Shown here: positions 62,443 through 64,000 of the stretch, in pieces
Position numbering within the stretch: position 1 is the stretch's first letter
How the letters are laid out: each line of letters begins with the position of its first letter
Assembly (NCBI GenBank): GCA_963772805.1
Contig: CAVYYU010000003.1
Location: forward strand, 1-64,000
From: Legionella_A sp963772805
GTDB lineage: Bacteria; Pseudomonadota; Gammaproteobacteria; Legionellales; Legionellaceae
DNA length: 64,000 bases
Direction: 5' to 3'
The notes under the pieces: model-generated
The model's database searches: none
Seen by the model: only the letters and a program-made list of their open reading frames with translations
What the model was told of the DNA's origin: nothing
Program-made: the position numbers and the translations under genes

Positions 62443-64000
62443 ATGCCTTTTCCAAACTCAAGAAGAGATAGTTTCGGTAACAACTTTATTGATTACCTGA
62501 AAAACTCTAAAATCCTTGCCAAAGAAATCATTAAATTTCATAAAGACTCTGATAATCTCAAGGACTTACTAAAAAATACTGGTCCGCTTAGCCGGATTTT
62601 TAATGGGTTACCGATTTCGTATCAATTCACATCGAGCTTTAAGGTTGAAGAAAAAGCCACTGCAACAAACTATTGTGTGTTTGATCAGGACATAGAAGCG
62701 CAACTGTTCGCGCTCTACGAAAAGTTGGTTGTCGATGAAATAGATGAAAACAATCATGAAATCCCTGTGTTTTTACACCCAGACATTGAATATTTCCTGA
62801 GACGAGCAGTGACGCAAGCTGCACGGGATTTGCTCGATCAAAATGGGCAACTTAAACAAGACATTGCAAATTTTATTGGGATTTTAAATGCATTACCTAA
62901 TCCAGTTACGCAAGTATATATAAGTAAAATTATCTACCCCGTTATGCATAGCTATATAAGCCAAATTATTACCGCAAATATGATACCGATGTACCATGCA
63001 AAATACAGTGACAATCAACGCATGATGGATAAGAGTCACGTCATTCCTGGCAAGATTACCCGTTTCCTCGATAAAACTGATCCGGAAACCAAGAGCAAGA
63101 CAATAAGCGATTTTTTTAACAGGGAAATCGCTATCAGTATTTTAAATCAGAGTATCTTTACGCAAGGCAATTTTTGTCGGTTTTTAAATCAATTGGCGCC
63201 TAAGCTATTAACCGACATGGTCACGTTTGACATCAACAAAATGGATGAACGTCTTGAGCATGCGCTTCATGACAATCTTTATGAAAAAAGAAGTGATTTT
63301 TGGTTGGGTCTGATGGTTTGGTTTCTAAAAGAAAAGGATTATGAAAGACTTCTTGCCATCTATTATGGTTTACCTACGAGTCTTAAAAATTCCTGGAATG
63401 AACGTGATGATAGCGTCGACTTATCTGATTTTGAAATCTTACTGGCCATTAGCATAAAAGAGATTCTGGGTGTTGTGCGCGATCGACAAGAGGAAAAACC
63501 GGAGGATCGCAAGCAACAAGAGCCGTCAGATAGACAGTTAATTGTTCCCTGGTTTAATGCTCGTGATAATCAGTTTTTTCTTGATTCAATCATTGATGTA
63601 TCAGCTGACTCAAGGTTTGTAGACTATTTACAGTGGCTCAGACAAGATGAGTGGTTGATGCGTGAGCCTACGGAGAAATTCATTACATTGCTTTTTGCTG
63701 ATGAGTATTTAATTCAAAATTTTAAAAAAGAAGTATTTGTTTCGTTAACACGACTTAAAATGGATAACGTAAAGAGCGCTATTATTCTAGTCTATGCAGA
63801 GGGTGACGAAACGCCAGTTCGCCATTATTTAAATAATGGCGAACTGGATGGCGCATTGGCTATCTTGCTAACCAAAAAAAATGATATTGGTGTTAGCGAT
63901 GAGGACAAAATAGCAATCAGTCAGTATCGTCACCAGTTGGCAGAGCGTACCGTCTATTTTTTAAAGTCTAACGTTCGTGATTTAGCTGTTGGCGAGCAAA
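62443..64000 (+). CDS. Large unrecognised protein, truncated by window end
   Basis: An open frame of 519 codons with no stop before the right edge. It starts at an ATG with AGAGGA 8-12 bases upstream, 17 bases after sulP. No signal peptide or membrane segment is visible. The protein is helical, Asn/Asp/Lys-rich, with several LxxLxx stretches and a charged linker (about 349-366, RQEEKPEDRKQQEPSDRQ). AT-rich compared with the Bat genes. I do not recognise a family; size and composition resemble large effector-type proteins of Legionella-like bacteria, which is only an impression. Confidence 0.65.
   Translation, partial: MPFPNSRRDSFGNNFIDYLKNSKILAKEIIKFHKDSDNLKDLLKNTGPLSRIFNGLPISYQFTSSFKVEEKATATNYCVFDQDIEAQLFALYEKLVVDEIDENNHEIPVFLHPDIEYFLRRAVTQAARDLLDQNGQLKQDIANFIGILNALPNPVTQVYISKIIYPVMHSYISQIITANMIPMYHAKYSDNQRMMDKSHVIPGKITRFLDKTDPETKSKTISDFFNREIAISILNQSIFTQGNFCRFLNQLAPKLLTDMVTFDINKMDERLEHALHDNLYEKRSDFWLGLMVWFLKEKDYERLLAIYYGLPTSLKNSWNERDDSVDLSDFEILLAISIKEILGVVRDRQEEKPEDRKQQEPSDRQLIVPWFNARDNQFFLDSIIDVSADSRFVDYLQWLRQDEWLMREPTEKFITLLFADEYLIQNFKKEVFVSLTRLKMDNVKSAIILVYAEGDETPVRHYLNNGELDGALAILLTKKNDIGVSDEDKIAISQYRHQLAERTVYFLKSNVRDLAVGEQ

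Overview
The window is a chromosomal segment of a gammaproteobacterium of moderate GC content. The gene set (AspC-UvrB, ubiE-ubiJ-ubiB-tatA-tatB, ksgA-apaH, psd, a caa3-type oxidase, MSHA-type pilus genes, a thermolysin-family secreted protease and a SET-like protein of eukaryotic flavour) fits a Legionellales-type lineage best. That placement is inference from gene content only; no 16S or other marker is present.

Layout. Positions 1-1720 hold an AT-rich accessory patch (a REP-like hairpin and two orphan genes) on the 3' side of a tRNA-Asn gene. Next come aspC (minus) and uvrB (plus). Positions 5210-11053 hold two four-gene minor-pilin cassettes in the same GspH-I-J-K-like order, facing each other tail to tail. 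Each ends in a pilin-like protein carrying a large repeat domain that looks like a beta-propeller tip adhesin. Positions 11361-19597 hold the export machinery of an MSHA-type type IV pilus (PilM/N/O/P-like proteins, secretin, ExeA-like ATPase, TPR protein, assembly ATPase). The platform protein MshG, major pilin MshA, prepilin peptidase and retraction ATPase are not in the window.

Positions 19882-25852 encode a four-heme cytochrome c and the cytochrome oxidase subunits coxB, coxA, ctaG and coxC. After a DUF1841 gene and a small exported low-complexity protein comes ubiE-ubiJ-ubiB-tatA-tatB (27108-30517). tatC lies 2 kb further on, on the opposite strand, separated by a SET-domain-like gene and a small coiled-coil protein. 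Positions 33370-36363 carry ksgA, an HD-like protein and apaH. Positions 36360-41061 carry a TolC/MacA/MacB-type tripartite exporter, followed by mltB, an orphan gene, trxA, rsmE, fumC, a glycerophosphodiester phosphodiesterase, tRNA-Leu(CAG), psd, an M4 metalloprotease, a membrane spermidine-synthase-like protein, a DUF2520 oxidoreductase and a cold-shock protein.

Positions 53325-60259 form a complete MoxR/Bat operon (MoxR ATPase, DUF58, DUF4381, two VWA proteins, a TPR protein with eleven DKQNQ repeats, BatD). It is followed by a SulP transporter with an unusual insertion and by a large unrecognised gene that runs off the right edge.

How the parts fit. The pilus block could build one surface fibre carrying either of two alternative tip complexes, its assembly ATPase probably controlled by cyclic di-GMP. 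The Tat, ubiquinone and oxidase genes form a respiratory envelope module. The protease, exporter, SET-like protein and orphan AT-rich genes are the likely host- or competitor-facing accessory content.
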